Assembly: GCF_014323565.1 (NCBI RefSeq)
Contig: NZ_CP058669.1
Coordinates: forward strand, 1-64,000
Direction of reading: 5' to 3'
Length of the DNA stretch: 64,000 nucleotides
From: Hyphobacterium sp. CCMP332
GTDB lineage: Bacteria > Pseudomonadota > Alphaproteobacteria > Caulobacterales > Maricaulaceae
Shown here: piece by piece, positions 1 through 9,263 of the stretch
How the letters are laid out: every line of letters begins with the position of its first letter
Position numbering within the stretch: the first letter of the stretch is position 1
Notes under the pieces: generated by a model
Databases searched by the model: none
Told to the model about the DNA's origin: nothing
Seen by the model: the letters and a program-made list of their open reading frames with translations, nothing else
Position numbers and translations under genes: made by a program

Positions 1-3000
1 ATGACAGTGAGCAATTTCTGGGATCGCGAGCGACTCTTGCGCTCAACCATTCTGGCGGGCTTCGCGGCAGCGGGTCTGGCCGGTGCGTCTGCGTATGCGC
101 AAGACGTTGATGAAGATGAAGAGGCAGTCGAAGAGGAAGAAGAGCAGGATACGGTTATCGTAACCGGTTCGCGTATTCAGCGCTCCGAATTCAACTCGCT
201 CTCGCCAGTGCAGGTCATTTCGGGCGAAGTTTCGCGCGAAGTCGGTCTTGTGAACGCCGCAGACATTCTGCAGGCGCAGTCGCAAGCGACCGGTACGCAG
301 ATCGACACGACATTCGTCGGTTTCGTTCTCGACAACGGCCCGGGTTCGGTTCAGCTGAACCTGCGCGGCCTGAATGCCGAGCGGACACTGACGCTGGTTA
401 ACGGCCGCCGCCTGGCGCCGGCCGGTATCGGTGGCGCACCGACCAGCCCGGATCTCACACTGATCCCGGGTCTGATCATCGAGCGCATCGACCTGCTTCT
501 GGATGGCGCGTCCTCGATCTACGGTTCGGACGCCGTTGCCGGTGTGGCAAACGTCGTGCTCCGTCAGGACTTCGAAGGCGTCGAGTTTGAATACAACCGC
601 ACCACGCCGTTCGACGGTGGCGGTGAGCAAACCCAGTTCGCGGGTGCCTGGGGTATCAACTCCGACCGTGGCTTTGCCGGTTTTGCCTTCGAATACTCGC
701 AGACTGAAGCTCAGCTTCTCGGTGACCGCGACTTTACGCGCGGCTGCCCGCGCAACCACGAAATCGGCAATGACGGCGTGATCCGTTCTGTTGACGTCTC
801 CACGTGGGATTTCTCCGGTGCCAATCCGGGTGACATCAATAATGGCCGCAATGTCGGTCTGTTCACGGGCGATAATGCTTCGTGTAACACCTCGCTGATC
901 AACCGGCTCTTCATTCCGGTCGGCTTCGGTTCGACCTATTACACGCCGGGCTTCTCCAATATCGGTATTCCGAACTTCTCCGAATCCAATCTTGGCGGCA
1001 ATGTTGGTGGACCGCTCGGTTCAAACGTCTGGAGCCTGGCGCGTCTGCAAGGGCAGCCCGGACCGTATACGTCCGATTTCGACTTTGCGGCCCCTTTGTA
1101 CAACCAGAATACCGCAGCGGCTCGTCTCCAGGACGACTTCATTCCCGGACAGCAGCGCTGGAGCTTCTACAGCTATGGCGAGCACGACATCGGCTGGGGC
1201 AGCAACACCTCGGCCTATTATGAATTGCTGGTGGCCAATCGTCAGACCACGATCAATTCGGGCAATCCGGGTCTCTTCCCGACGGTGCCGGGCAACAACC
1301 CGTTCAACCCGTGTAACCAGACGTCCAATCCGAATGGTGTGAACTGCCTTGGAACCGTCTTCGGGGCCAATTTTGGCAATCTTGACGTTGTTCCGATCAT
1401 CCGGATCCTCGGCGAGCGGGATCGTACAGAAGCCGATATCACGCAGATCAGTTCTGTGGTCGGGTTCCGCGGCGATCTGCCTTTCTTCAACGCCTGGGGC
1501 TATGACATCTATACGAGCTATGCCCGCTCGGAAGGTTTCAGCCGCTTCGTCGGACTGGATAATGACCGCCTTCAATTGTCGCTGAACACGTCCGTTCGCC
1601 TGCCGAACGGCAATGTGGTTTGTGGTGTCGATCTGGATGGCGATGGTCTGCCGGACAACAATATCGGTGCCTTTGGCGATGAGCGTCTGCTCAATACGCC
1701 TTGTGTCCCGGTCAACCTGTTCCAGCCGTCCATTTATCAGGAAGGCGGCGGTGTCCTGTCGCAGGCCGAGATGGATTACCTGCTGACACCGGCAACAATC
1801 CGGACTGTTTATGAGCAATTGATGGTCGGTGGTACGACATCCGGCAATCTGTTCACCCTGAACAATGGCTCTGATGTTCCGCTGGTCCTCGGTTTCGAAT
1901 ATCGTCGTGACACCATCCAGTCGCAGGCTGATGATGTCTTCGGCCGCGGTGATATCCTGTTCCGCTCCGCAGACCAGGGCGCAACCGGTAACCGCTATCT
2001 GTGGGAAATCTTCGCAGAAACGGAATTCCAGCCCATCCTGGGACGCCGCTTTGCTGAAGAAGTGACGATCAACCTCTCTGGCCGTTGGACCGACGAGAGC
2101 AATTACGGTTCCGATGTCACCTACTCGATCAAGGGTAACTGGCGTCCGACCAACTGGTTGAACTTCCGTGGTTCGTACGGCACGTCCTATCGCGCGCCGA
2201 ACGCACGCGAGCAGTTCCTTGCCGGGCAGACCGGTTTTGCCACCGTGACCGACCCCTGCGTCGTTCCGGGTGGAGCCCGCGTCGATGACGACAACAATCC
2301 GGCTACGCCGCTTGTCTATGTTCCGGGTCTCGACACACGGTCGCAGATCACGATCGCCAACTGTCAGGCTGCCGGTGTGGATCCGTTTTCGCTGGGTCTG
2401 GCCGCCAACCTGGGCCCGGCTTCGTCCGTGGAAACGGCCTCTGGCGGTACAACCCTGCTGGATCCGGAAACGTCCCGGTCCCAGACTTGGGGTGTGGTGG
2501 CAGAGCAGCCCTGGTTTGACGCTTTCGATCTGCGTCTGGCGGTCTCCTACTATGACATCGTCGTCAGCGACTCGGTCAACGAGCCGAGCGCCGGCTTCAT
2601 CGTCAATGACTGCTACAACACGATCCCGGGCTTCCAGTCCGCCTTCTGTAACCGCATTCAGCGTAGCCCGGGTGGCTTCCTGAACTTCATCGATGCCTCC
2701 TTCATCAACATCGGTACGATCAACTCGAAGGGTGTGGATTTCAACGTCCTCTATGAAGACGAAATCCCGTGGTTCGGTGGATGGGGCCTGACGGCTGACG
2801 TCCGCGCAACCCGCCTGAACGAGCAGGTCTTCAATGTTCAGGGCACGCCGGATGATAACGCTGGTGAGACCGAAGCACCGCATTGGACAGGGTCCTTCCG
2901 CGTTGCTCTGGATCAGGATAACTGGCGCTTCACCTGGTTGACCCGTTACATCGGTGGTGGTGAAGAGAATGATCCGGGCACGACTGGTGTGACTTGCCGT

Positions 3001-3258
3001 CAGGTCAATGCGGCCGGCACCGGCCTCACCAACTGCGGTACGCCGGTTTACTGGACCGACGAATACTACGTCCACACGGCTGGTGTCTCCTGGACGCCGG
3101 ATACGTGGGTCATCAACTTCGGTGTCCAGAACGTCTTTGACGAAGAGCCTCCGGTTGTTGACCCGGCTGGTGTGTTCGCCATCGGCAACGTGCCAATCGG
3201 CATCGGCCACGACCTTCGCGGTCGCCGCTGGTTCCTGGGCGTACGCAAGTCGTTCTAG
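1..3258 (+). CDS. TonB-dependent outer-membrane receptor
   Basis: The 1085-residue product is an outer-membrane beta-barrel transporter that would take up a large substrate using energy from TonB-ExbBD. An N-terminal signal peptide ends near AYAQ (about residue 34). An acidic linker rich in D and E follows, then DTVIVTGSRI, the usual TonB-box/plug entry. The plug domain spans roughly residues 60-200 (LRGLNAERTLTLVNGRR, DGASSIYGSDAVAGVANVV). The remainder is barrel, ending in a terminal Phe (GVRKSF), the outer-membrane assembly signature. Paired cysteines in the loops are frequent. The substrate cannot be told. The ATG lies at the very first base, so the ribosome site is outside the window and an earlier start cannot be excluded. 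Confidence 0.95.
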   Translation: MTVSNFWDRERLLRSTILAGFAAAGLAGASAYAQDVDEDEEAVEEEEEQDTVIVTGSRIQRSEFNSLSPVQVISGEVSREVGLVNAADILQAQSQATGTQIDTTFVGFVLDNGPGSVQLNLRGLNAERTLTLVNGRRLAPAGIGGAPTSPDLTLIPGLIIERIDLLLDGASSIYGSDAVAGVANVVLRQDFEGVEFEYNRTTPFDGGGEQTQFAGAWGINSDRGFAGFAFEYSQTEAQLLGDRDFTRGCPRNHEIGNDGVIRSVDVSTWDFSGANPGDINNGRNVGLFTGDNASCNTSLINRLFIPVGFGSTYYTPGFSNIGIPNFSESNLGGNVGGPLGSNVWSLARLQGQPGPYTSDFDFAAPLYNQNTAAARLQDDFIPGQQRWSFYSYGEHDIGWGSNTSAYYELLVANRQTTINSGNPGLFPTVPGNNPFNPCNQTSNPNGVNCLGTVFGANFGNLDVVPIIRILGERDRTEADITQISSVVGFRGDLPFFNAWGYDIYTSYARSEGFSRFVGLDNDRLQLSLNTSVRLPNGNVVCGVDLDGDGLPDNNIGAFGDERLLNTPCVPVNLFQPSIYQEGGGVLSQAEMDYLLTPATIRTVYEQLMVGGTTSGNLFTLNNGSDVPLVLGFEYRRDTIQSQADDVFGRGDILFRSADQGATGNRYLWEIFAETEFQPILGRRFAEEVTINLSGRWTDESNYGSDVTYSIKGNWRPTNWLNFRGSYGTSYRAPNAREQFLAGQTGFATVTDPCVVPGGARVDDDNNPATPLVYVPGLDTRSQITIANCQAAGVDPFSLGLAANLGPASSVETASGGTTLLDPETSRSQTWGVVAEQPWFDAFDLRLAVSYYDIVVSDSVNEPSAGFIVNDCYNTIPGFQSAFCNRIQRSPGGFLNFIDASFINIGTINSKGVDFNVLYEDEIPWFGGWGLTADVRATRLNEQVFNVQGTPDDNAGETEAPHWTGSFRVALDQDNWRFTWLTRYIGGGEENDPGTTGVTCRQVNAAGTGLTNCGTPVYWTDEYYVHTAGVSWTPDTWVINFGVQNVFDEEPPVVDPAGVFAIGNVPIGIGHDLRGRRWFLGVRKSF

Positions 3259-3283
3259 AAAACGGCAGCATTACAGAAAATGG

Positions 3284-3315
3284 GCGGCTCCGGAGAAATC
3301 CGGGGCCGCTTTTTT
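3284..3315 (+). terminator. Rho-independent terminator after TonB receptor
   Basis: A 10-bp GC-rich stem (GCGGCTCCGG paired with CCGGGGCCGC, one G-U pair) closes a short AGAAAT loop. A run of T follows, 25 nt after the receptor stop codon. Confidence 0.85.
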
Positions 3316-3413
3316 ATGCGCAAAATGCTGCGTATACAGGCCTCTCGGCACTTGCCCTTGGCGCGCAATTTGCGCAGTCTATCTTCCAACGGGAACAGAC
3401 AGCCTCAGGGGAA

Positions 3414-5405
3414 ATGATGATGCGTAAACTCGTTTTGGGAGCTATCGCGGGCTTGATGGCCACGGGCTCGGCCCTTGCCGTTCAGGGCGAGGTGGTGCCG
3501 CTTGAATATTTCGCAACCTACCCGGCCGTGGCGGATGTCAGCCTGTCACCGGACGGCGAGCATCTGGCTATGCGGCGTCTGACCGCTCGTGATGGCGATT
3601 ACATTATCGAGGTCTATTCCACCGACGATTTTTCGGCTGATCCCGTACGCCTCGGTGCCGATCGCATGGAAGTCCTTGGTGTCAGCTGGGTGTCTCCGGA
3701 ATATTTGCTCGTGAATTTCCGGCAGCAGGTCCGTGACCGGATTGAAGGCGTCAATCAAGGCGTTTATGAGTTCAAGCGCGCTATTGTTCACTGGTCCGGC
3801 GAGGGCGGTTTCCGGGCACTCGACGATGACGTTCGTATCGTCCGGCGCATGGCCGAAGATCCGGAACATATCATTATCCGGACCGCGGGTCTGAATAATA
3901 CCGATACGGTCGAAGACCTTCGGGGCCGCTCGATCGGCCGGGTCAGCACACCGGATTTCTATCGTTACAATGTGCGCACCGGGCGTCAGACGCGGATCCT
4001 GCGCGGCAGCGGCCGGTTCGGCAATTATATCCTCGATCAGGACGGCAATCCGCGGTTCGCTACCTCGATTGATGAAGCCACCCGTTCGGTCCAGTATTTC
4101 TGGCGCGAGGATCCTGAAAATCCCAACTGGCGGGAAGTGATGTCCTTCGAAGTCGAGGACTATGAAACCTATGGCCAGTCGGGCGTGAACGTGGTCGGGT
4201 TCGATCCGGACCGTGATTATCGCGCCTATGTGCTCGCGCATAACGGCGAGAACACGATTGGTGCGCACATCATGGATTTGCGCACCGGCGAATATGTCCG
4301 CACCATCTATCAGCGTGAGGATGTCGACATCCTCGGTCCGCGCTTCGAGCCACACATTGACCGTGAGCCGGAGCTGGCCGGCTTTGCCTTCTACGCCGAT
4401 GGCGAGCGTCAGTATGCCTGGATCAGCCAGGAGATGGCGGACCTGCAAGCGGTTGTCGACAACGCCTTCCCGGATACGCGCAATACAATCGTCAACTGCG
4501 TGAATAATTGCGCCCAGATGCTGGTCTTCTCACAGTCATCGCAGGAGCCCGGCGTCTATTATTATATCTCTGGCGGACAGCCGGTCGTAATCGGTCGCTC
4601 CTTCCCGCAGCTGATGGACGCTGCGCTCGGCCGTGAGGAGTTTATCACCTATCCGGCGCGCGACGGCCTCGAAATTCCGGCAATCCTGACCCTGCCGCCT
4701 TTCGGCGAGGCACCCTACCCACTCGTCGTTCTGCCGCATGGCGGTCCGTGGGTCTCCGAGACACGGGCATTTGACGAATGGGCGACGGTTCTGGCCAATC
4801 GCGGCTATATGGTCATGCAGCCGCAATATCGCGGGTCTGAAGGCTATGGTCTTGATCACTGGCTGCCGAGCTTTGGCAATTGGGGCATCACCATGTCGGA
4901 CGACAAGGATGATGGCGTCCGCTATCTCGTTGATGCTGGTCTGACCACAGCGGATCAGGTCGCCATGTTCGGCTGGAGTTATGGCGGCTATGCGGCCTTC
5001 GCAGCCGCGGTGCGTCAGCCCGCCGTCTATAACTGCGCCATCGCCGGGGCCGGCGTGTCCGACCTCGACGTGATTCAGCGTGATTTCGGCGGTACGGCGA
5101 TTGGCCAGCTGCTTGTGGAAGAAGGCTATACCGGTATGTCACCGGCCGAATTCGCCGAGGATGTCCGCGTTCCGCTGCTCATCATCCATGGCGAAGTTGA
5201 TCAGCGCGTCCCGCAATATCAGAGCCAGATCATGATCCGGGCGCTGGAGCGCAATGGTATTCCGCACCGCTATGTGGAATTGCCGGATGCGGATCACTTC
5301 TCGAACACGCTCAATTACGACAACCAGGTGACGCTCTACACAGAGCTGACAAGCTGGCTGGCGAATGAGTGTGGCATGCCGACGCCGCAAAACCCGGCAC
5401 GGTAG
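3414..5405 (+). CDS. Secreted S9 family prolyl-oligopeptidase-like serine peptidase
   Basis: The 663-residue protein carries a signal peptide (residues 1 to about 22, ending SALAVQG), so it acts in the periplasm or outside the cell. Residues 30-400 form a beta-propeller-like region (VSLSPDGEHLAMRRL). The C-terminal alpha/beta-hydrolase domain has the S9 triad: Ser522 in GWSYGGYAA, Asp596 in HGEVDQRVPQ and His628 in DADHFSN. Three consecutive ATG codons stand at the start; AGGGGAA just upstream fits any of them. It follows the TonB receptor after a terminator and may process peptides, but no substrate is visible. Confidence 0.93.
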   Translation: MMMRKLVLGAIAGLMATGSALAVQGEVVPLEYFATYPAVADVSLSPDGEHLAMRRLTARDGDYIIEVYSTDDFSADPVRLGADRMEVLGVSWVSPEYLLVNFRQQVRDRIEGVNQGVYEFKRAIVHWSGEGGFRALDDDVRIVRRMAEDPEHIIIRTAGLNNTDTVEDLRGRSIGRVSTPDFYRYNVRTGRQTRILRGSGRFGNYILDQDGNPRFATSIDEATRSVQYFWREDPENPNWREVMSFEVEDYETYGQSGVNVVGFDPDRDYRAYVLAHNGENTIGAHIMDLRTGEYVRTIYQREDVDILGPRFEPHIDREPELAGFAFYADGERQYAWISQEMADLQAVVDNAFPDTRNTIVNCVNNCAQMLVFSQSSQEPGVYYYISGGQPVVIGRSFPQLMDAALGREEFITYPARDGLEIPAILTLPPFGEAPYPLVVLPHGGPWVSETRAFDEWATVLANRGYMVMQPQYRGSEGYGLDHWLPSFGNWGITMSDDKDDGVRYLVDAGLTTADQVAMFGWSYGGYAAFAAAVRQPAVYNCAIAGAGVSDLDVIQRDFGGTAIGQLLVEEGYTGMSPAEFAEDVRVPLLIIHGEVDQRVPQYQSQIMIRALERNGIPHRYVELPDADHFSNTLNYDNQVTLYTELTSWLANECGMPTPQNPAR

Positions 5406-5424
5406 GTCTGTTCACAGCGTAGAG

Positions 5425-5456
5425 AAAAGGCCCGCTCGTTTGAGCGGGCCTTTTTT
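5425..5456. terminator. Bidirectional terminator between S9 peptidase and cpdR
   Basis: A perfect stem (GGCCCGCTC / GAGCGGGCC) has A-rich sequence on one side and six T on the other. It therefore works for the plus-strand peptidase and for the convergent cpdR gene. Confidence 0.88.
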
Positions 5457-5473
5457 GTTGCAAGCCAGACGCA

Positions 5474-5839
5474 CTAGGCGGCCATCACCCGGTCTACCTC
5501 ATCCACCAATTCCCGAAGGTGGAAGGGTTTGGACAGAACCTTCGCATTCGACGGGGCACTCGATCCCGCATTCAGGGCGACTGCCGCAAATCCGGTGATG
5601 AACATGATTTTCAGGGTTGGCGTCAGTTCGGCCGCCCGCCGCGCCAGTTCGATACCATCTATGCCGGGCATCACAATATCGGTCAGCAACAGGTCAAACG
5701 CATCCTTGTTGGCCTCGAACACGGACAAGCCTTCATCGCCATCCGCACACGCCACGACATCATGGCCGGCCCGCTTCAGGGCCTTGGCCAGAAAGTCGCG
5801 CATCGACCCGTCATCTTCCGCCAGAAGTATTTTTGCCAT
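5474..5839 (-). CDS. cpdR: Single-domain response regulator CpdR
   Basis: The 121-residue receiver-only protein matches CpdR, the ClpXP adaptor that controls proteolysis of cell-cycle factors in Caulobacter-type bacteria. Recognisable stretches are AKILLAEDDGSMRDFLAKAL, TDIVMPGIDGIELA, IMFITGFAAVAL and VLSKPFHLRELV. The receiver residues are E8/D9/D10, phospho-acceptor D54, T82 and K104. The protein ends in Ala-Ala, as expected for a ClpXP substrate. The start at MAKILL is chosen because GGTGGAG lies 9 nt upstream; an in-frame ATG six codons earlier is less likely. The divergent amidohydrolase neighbour is also seen in Caulobacter relatives. Phosphorylation by the CckA/ChpT relay is family knowledge. 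Confidence 0.93.
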   Translation of the reverse strand: MAKILLAEDDGSMRDFLAKALKRAGHDVVACADGDEGLSVFEANKDAFDLLLTDIVMPGIDGIELARRAAELTPTLKIMFITGFAAVALNAGSSAPSNAKVLSKPFHLRELVDEVDRVMAA

Positions 5840-5967
5840 TCCGGAATCTCCACCCATCCGTTTCCAGACCTGTCTTTAGACCATTAAGGTAAAAGTCCGC
5901 TGAACGAACCGACAAATGCTCCGTGAATGGCTTGACCGGACTGCATACGTCCCGCCAATGTGAAGAC

Positions 5968-6852
5968 ATGGTCCGAAGCAACCCGATATCGCCCGATGCG
6001 GCCATGGATTCGTCGCCCGCCATCATTGCGCGGATCGACCAGCCTGTCATTGTGCGCCGTCCGAAGGAAAGGCTGTCACCGATCCTGGCGGCGTCACCCC
6101 ATAGCGGGCGTATCTATCCACCTGACCTGCTGGCCCAATCCTGCTTGCCACTGGATTTGTTGCGGCGGTCGGAAGACGCCTATGTCGATACCCTGATAGA
6201 GGCGGCTCCGGATTTTGGTATTGCGGCCGTAATCGCTCCCTTCCCGCGGGTCTTTATTGATCCGAACCGGTCGACAAATGAGCTGGATTCCGTGCTGTTT
6301 CCCGAACTTCCCCGCCAGAGCGCAGGCGCGACTCCACACGTCCTGGCCGGGCTCGGTGTCATCCCGCGAATGAGCGCCGGTGGACGGCCGCTCTATGACG
6401 CGCCGCTGAAGGTGACGGAAGCGCGCCAGCGCATCGCAGATTATTATCGGCCCTATCACGGCGCGATCGATGTCGACCTTACGGCCTCTCATGATGTGTT
6501 CGGGATTGCCATTCTTCTGGATTTTCACTCCATGCCGGCCATTGCTGCTGGCGGCGTCGATATCGTCCTGGGCGACCGTCATGGCAGCGCCTGCGATCCC
6601 GCCATCATGGCGCATGTCGAAAGCGTATTTCGGGATCAGGGTTTCCTTGTTCGCCGCAATCGCCCCTATGCTGGGGGATATTCGACAGCCTGTTATGGCA
6701 AGCCCGGACAAAACCGGCATGCCATCCAGATCGAAATCAATCGCGGTCTCTATCTCAATGAAGAACAGGTGACCCGTTCCGGGACGTTTCCCGCCACACG
6801 GGAGAAAGTCGAAGCAGTCCTGCGCGCGCTCGCGACAGAAAAATGGACCTGA
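5968..6852 (+). CDS. N-formylglutamate amidohydrolase family protein
   Basis: This is a member of the family that hydrolyses N-formyl-L-glutamate in histidine breakdown. Diagnostic segments are ASPHSGRIYPPDLL, RSEDAYVDTLIEAAP, FPRVFIDPNRSTNELD, RPYHGAIDVDL, LLDFHSMPA and GYSTACYGKP, with the metal-binding HSG, DPNR and DFHSMP motifs. The start is uncertain: ATG at 5968 gives 294 residues; a GTG at 5923 or ATG at 6004 is possible. It is divergent from cpdR, sharing about 130 nt of intergenic DNA. No other hut genes are near, so a different amide substrate is possible. Confidence 0.85.
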   Translation: MVRSNPISPDAAMDSSPAIIARIDQPVIVRRPKERLSPILAASPHSGRIYPPDLLAQSCLPLDLLRRSEDAYVDTLIEAAPDFGIAAVIAPFPRVFIDPNRSTNELDSVLFPELPRQSAGATPHVLAGLGVIPRMSAGGRPLYDAPLKVTEARQRIADYYRPYHGAIDVDLTASHDVFGIAILLDFHSMPAIAAGGVDIVLGDRHGSACDPAIMAHVESVFRDQGFLVRRNRPYAGGYSTACYGKPGQNRHAIQIEINRGLYLNEEQVTRSGTFPATREKVEAVLRALATEKWT

Positions 6853-6982
6853 AAATTCACATAAGATTCTGAAATATCTCATCTAATAATTGGAGTTTCG
6901 GCTGCGGCATGGCCTTTGCTCTCCTCTAACGCGAACGCGTCGAGGGGACGTAGGTCAAGAAGCGATTACCGGAGCCGAAACG

Positions 6983-7372
6983 ATGACAAACGAAATTGAT
7001 TTCCACATTGGCAAGAGGCTGCGCCGCCGTCGCCGCCTGCTCGGCCTGACTCAACAGCAGCTGGCTGAATCGGTCGGCATCCGCTTTCAGCAGATCCAGA
7101 AATATGAGTGCGGGGCCAATCGCGTCAGCGCCAGCCGTCTGTACGAACTCTCGGAATCCCTGGATGTGCCGGCTCAGTATTTCTATGAGGGTATCTCGCC
7201 GGATGAGGACAAGTCCGACGATCCCGACGTCATGGCCGCGGATATTCTTTCGCAGAAAGAAACCATGGACCTCGTGCGCGCTTATTACCGCCTCGGCGAG
7301 CGCCCTCGCAAGCGTCTGCTTGAATTGGCAAAATCGCTGGAGCCGGCAGAGGCTGCCAACGACGCCGCCTGA
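6983..7372 (+). CDS. XRE-family helix-turn-helix regulator
   Basis: The product has 129 residues. The helix-turn-helix domain occupies about residues 8-65 (GKRLRRRRRLLGLTQQQLAE, RFQQIQKYECGANRVSASRLYELS). A C-terminal tail contains ETMDLVRAYYRL and an Arg/Lys-rich helix, typical of the widespread alphaproteobacterial regulators of about 130 residues. The start at 6983 has GGAG 8 nt upstream; the longer frame from 6890 would cross that ribosome site. It sits between the amidohydrolase and a HisN-like phosphatase in the same direction. Its targets are unknown. Confidence 0.88.
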   Translation: MTNEIDFHIGKRLRRRRRLLGLTQQQLAESVGIRFQQIQKYECGANRVSASRLYELSESLDVPAQYFYEGISPDEDKSDDPDVMAADILSQKETMDLVRAYYRLGERPRKRLLELAKSLEPAEAANDAA

Positions 7373-7392
7373 AAATCCGATAGCTGACAAGC

Positions 7393-7415
7393 GCTGACCG
7401 GACTGATAGGTCAGC
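7393..7415 (+). repeat. Perfect hairpin immediately upstream of hisN-like start
   Basis: GCTGACC and GGTCAGC form a 7-bp perfect stem with a 9-nt loop. It ends three bases before the ATG of the phosphatase gene and includes the only ribosome-site-like bases. It may limit translation or be a protein-binding palindrome. Confidence 0.5.
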
Positions 7416-7418
7416 GTC

Positions 7419-8210
7419 ATGACAGAACGTAATCTCCAGAACGACCTCGCGTTCGCGCACCGGTTGGCAGATGCCGCCGGTGCCGCCATTCTACCGCATT
7501 TCCGCCGGCAGACATCGGTCGAGAACAAGGTGGGTGCCGGCTTTGATCCGGTCACCATTGCCGACCGGTCCGCCGAGCAGGCCATGCGCGATCTCATCAA
7601 TATCGAACGCCCTGACGACGGCGTGCTGGGCGAGGAATTCCCCGTATTGGAAAGCCGCAATGGCTGGTCCTGGACGCTCGATCCAATTGACGGGACGCGC
7701 GGTTTTATTGCCGGCACGCCGACGTGGACGGTTCTCATTGCCCTGACCTATGAAAATGTCCCCGTACTGGGCGTCATTGATCAGCCGCATACCGGCGAAC
7801 GGTTTTCGGGCCATCAGGGCTGGGCGGAGCTTGCGACGCGATCGGAGCGCCGCGCGTTGAAGGTGTCGGACGTTGCAACCCTCGAGACGGCTATACTCGT
7901 GACGACGGACCCCTATCTGTTTCAGGCCGTTGAGGCCGCCCGGTTCGCCGCCGTCCGAAAGGCAGCGCGCCTGACACGCTATGGCATGGATGGATACGGG
8001 TATGGCCTGCTTGCGGCGGGCGGGGTCGATCTGGTGATCGAATCCGGCCTTGCCCCTTATGACTGGCACGCCCTTATCCCGGTCATAAAGGGGGCCGGCG
8101 GCATCGTCACCAACTGGTCGGGTGAAAGCGAATATAGCGATGGCGCGCTGGTTGCAGCCGCGACACCGCAGCTCCATGCCCAGGCCATCGCCAAACTCAA
8201 ATCCGCCTAG
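7419..8210 (+). CDS. hisN: Inositol-monophosphatase family phosphatase, probable histidinol-phosphatase
   Basis: The 263-residue Mg-dependent phosphatase shows the family metal-binding motifs LGEEF, DPIDGTRGFI and a C-terminal APYDWHALIPVIKGAGG. The DGTRGFI variant and the overall length match the HisN type, which dephosphorylates histidinol phosphate, the penultimate step of histidine synthesis. Related IMPases or CysQ-like enzymes share the fold, so the substrate is inferred. The stop codon lies in a CTAG shared with the convergent gene on the other strand. Confidence 0.82.
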   Translation: MTERNLQNDLAFAHRLADAAGAAILPHFRRQTSVENKVGAGFDPVTIADRSAEQAMRDLINIERPDDGVLGEEFPVLESRNGWSWTLDPIDGTRGFIAGTPTWTVLIALTYENVPVLGVIDQPHTGERFSGHQGWAELATRSERRALKVSDVATLETAILVTTDPYLFQAVEAARFAAVRKAARLTRYGMDGYGYGLLAAGGVDLVIESGLAPYDWHALIPVIKGAGGIVTNWSGESEYSDGALVAAATPQLHAQAIAKLKSA

Positions 8211-9145
8211 TCTTCAGTGCCTTCGGCGGGAATGGCCTCTGTCTCCGGCTTTCTGAACAGCAGGGTCATACGGTCGCTTTCGCCGATCGCCGCGTACGGT
8301 GCCGGGTCAAACCCTTCCGTATCCCAGCCGCTTTGTGACGGGGGCAGTGTCCAGACGCCATTCGGATGGTCCGCTGTATCGGCCGGGTTGGCATTGATCT
8401 CGCTGCTGTCGACCAGTTCAAAACCGGCCTCGCGCGCAATGGCGATGACATAGGCTTCCTGAACATAGCCGGTTTCCGCCAGGGGGTCCTGTTCGCGGGT
8501 ATCGGGCAGCCGGTGCTCAACCACGCCCAGCACACCGCCGGGACGAAGAACATCGTAGAATTCATCAAAGGCCCGCTCGGTGAAGCCGCCACGCATCCAG
8601 TTATGAACATTGCGGAAAGTCAAAACCGCGTCGGCAGAGGCGGGCTCGCCCAAGCCGGGATTGTCAGGACCCCAGCTGCGGACGATCACATCGCCGAAAA
8701 GATCTGTTCCCATAAACCGCTCTTCAAACGCGGCACGGCTGCGCTGCCGGTAGCTGCTCTGGCTGTCGGCGGCGAAGTGCGCGGCGACGTAAGTGCCGCC
8801 ATTGGCATTCAGCCACGGTGCCAGGATTTCCGCATACCAGCCACCGCCCGGCCAGATTTCGATCACCGTATCAGTGGGCTCGATGCCAAAAAATGTGAGC
8901 GTTTCAGCCGGGTGGCGTGCGTCATCGCGCTCGCCATTCGCGCCGCGCCAATCGCCTGCCAGAGCCCATTCGAGTGTCCCGGCCGAGGCCGCATCGGCCG
9001 CATCTTCGGCCGTCATATCGGCTGCAGTGTCTTCGGATACAACGTCGTCAGGGCTGTCACCATTGACCGCCAATGGTTCCTCGCTGCCGGAACAGGCGGT
9101 GAGGGCAAGACTTGCCAGACCGGTTAGCCAGAATGCGCGCTGCAT
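8207..9145 (-). CDS. Lipoprotein with class I SAM-methyltransferase-like domain
   Basis: The 312-residue protein begins with a lipoprotein signal peptide and lipobox LTACSG (lipidated Cys18). A low-complexity acidic/Ala linker follows (residues 20-55). The main domain resembles predicted methyltransferases of the COG4798 type: DTVIEIWPGGGWYAEILAPWL replaces the usual glycine-rich SAM motif, and VLTFRNVHNWMRGG plus LRPGGVLGVVEHR are motif IV and post-motif segments. GGAG lies 6 nt upstream of the ATG. A methyltransferase fold on a lipidated, presumably periplasmic protein is odd because SAM is cytoplasmic; it may be catalytically repurposed. The 3' end overlaps the hisN-like gene by 4 nt. Confidence 0.82.
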   Translation of the reverse strand: MQRAFWLTGLASLALTACSGSEEPLAVNGDSPDDVVSEDTAADMTAEDAADAASAGTLEWALAGDWRGANGERDDARHPAETLTFFGIEPTDTVIEIWPGGGWYAEILAPWLNANGGTYVAAHFAADSQSSYRQRSRAAFEERFMGTDLFGDVIVRSWGPDNPGLGEPASADAVLTFRNVHNWMRGGFTERAFDEFYDVLRPGGVLGVVEHRLPDTREQDPLAETGYVQEAYVIAIAREAGFELVDSSEINANPADTADHPNGVWTLPPSQSGWDTEGFDPAPYAAIGESDRMTLLFRKPETEAIPAEGTED

Positions 9146-9203
9146 GAGAAACTCCCGAAATCGCTAATTAATTTGACTCTACGCCTAAAGACTCACCGCC
9201 CCT

Positions 9204-9232
9204 CTTGCAAGCTGTGATCCGCTTTCCTACCT
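9204..9232 (+). promoter_or_regulatory. Putative RpoH (heat-shock sigma) promoter of hsp20
   Basis: CTTG (9204-9207) and CCTACCT (9226-9232) are separated by 18 bases. This fits the alphaproteobacterial RpoH pattern CTTG-N17/18-CYTATNT with one mismatch. Transcription from here would give a leader of about 130 nt. Confidence 0.5.
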
Positions 9233-9263
9233 GATTTGGTGCAGGCCGCCACAACGGGGTCTG

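Noticed and set aside
1021-3210. A 729-codon open frame on the minus strand across the TonB receptor gene
   Set aside because: Its translation has no recognisable domain and is an antisense shadow of a clear receptor gene with strong codon bias.
3546-4448. A 300-codon minus-strand frame inside the S9 peptidase gene
   Set aside because: Antisense shadow; no ribosome site and no protein-like features beyond those forced by the other strand.
5840-5967. A CtrA-type binding site between cpdR and the amidohydrolase gene
   Set aside because: TTAG and TTAA half-sites are present but separated by four bases rather than the seven required by the consensus.
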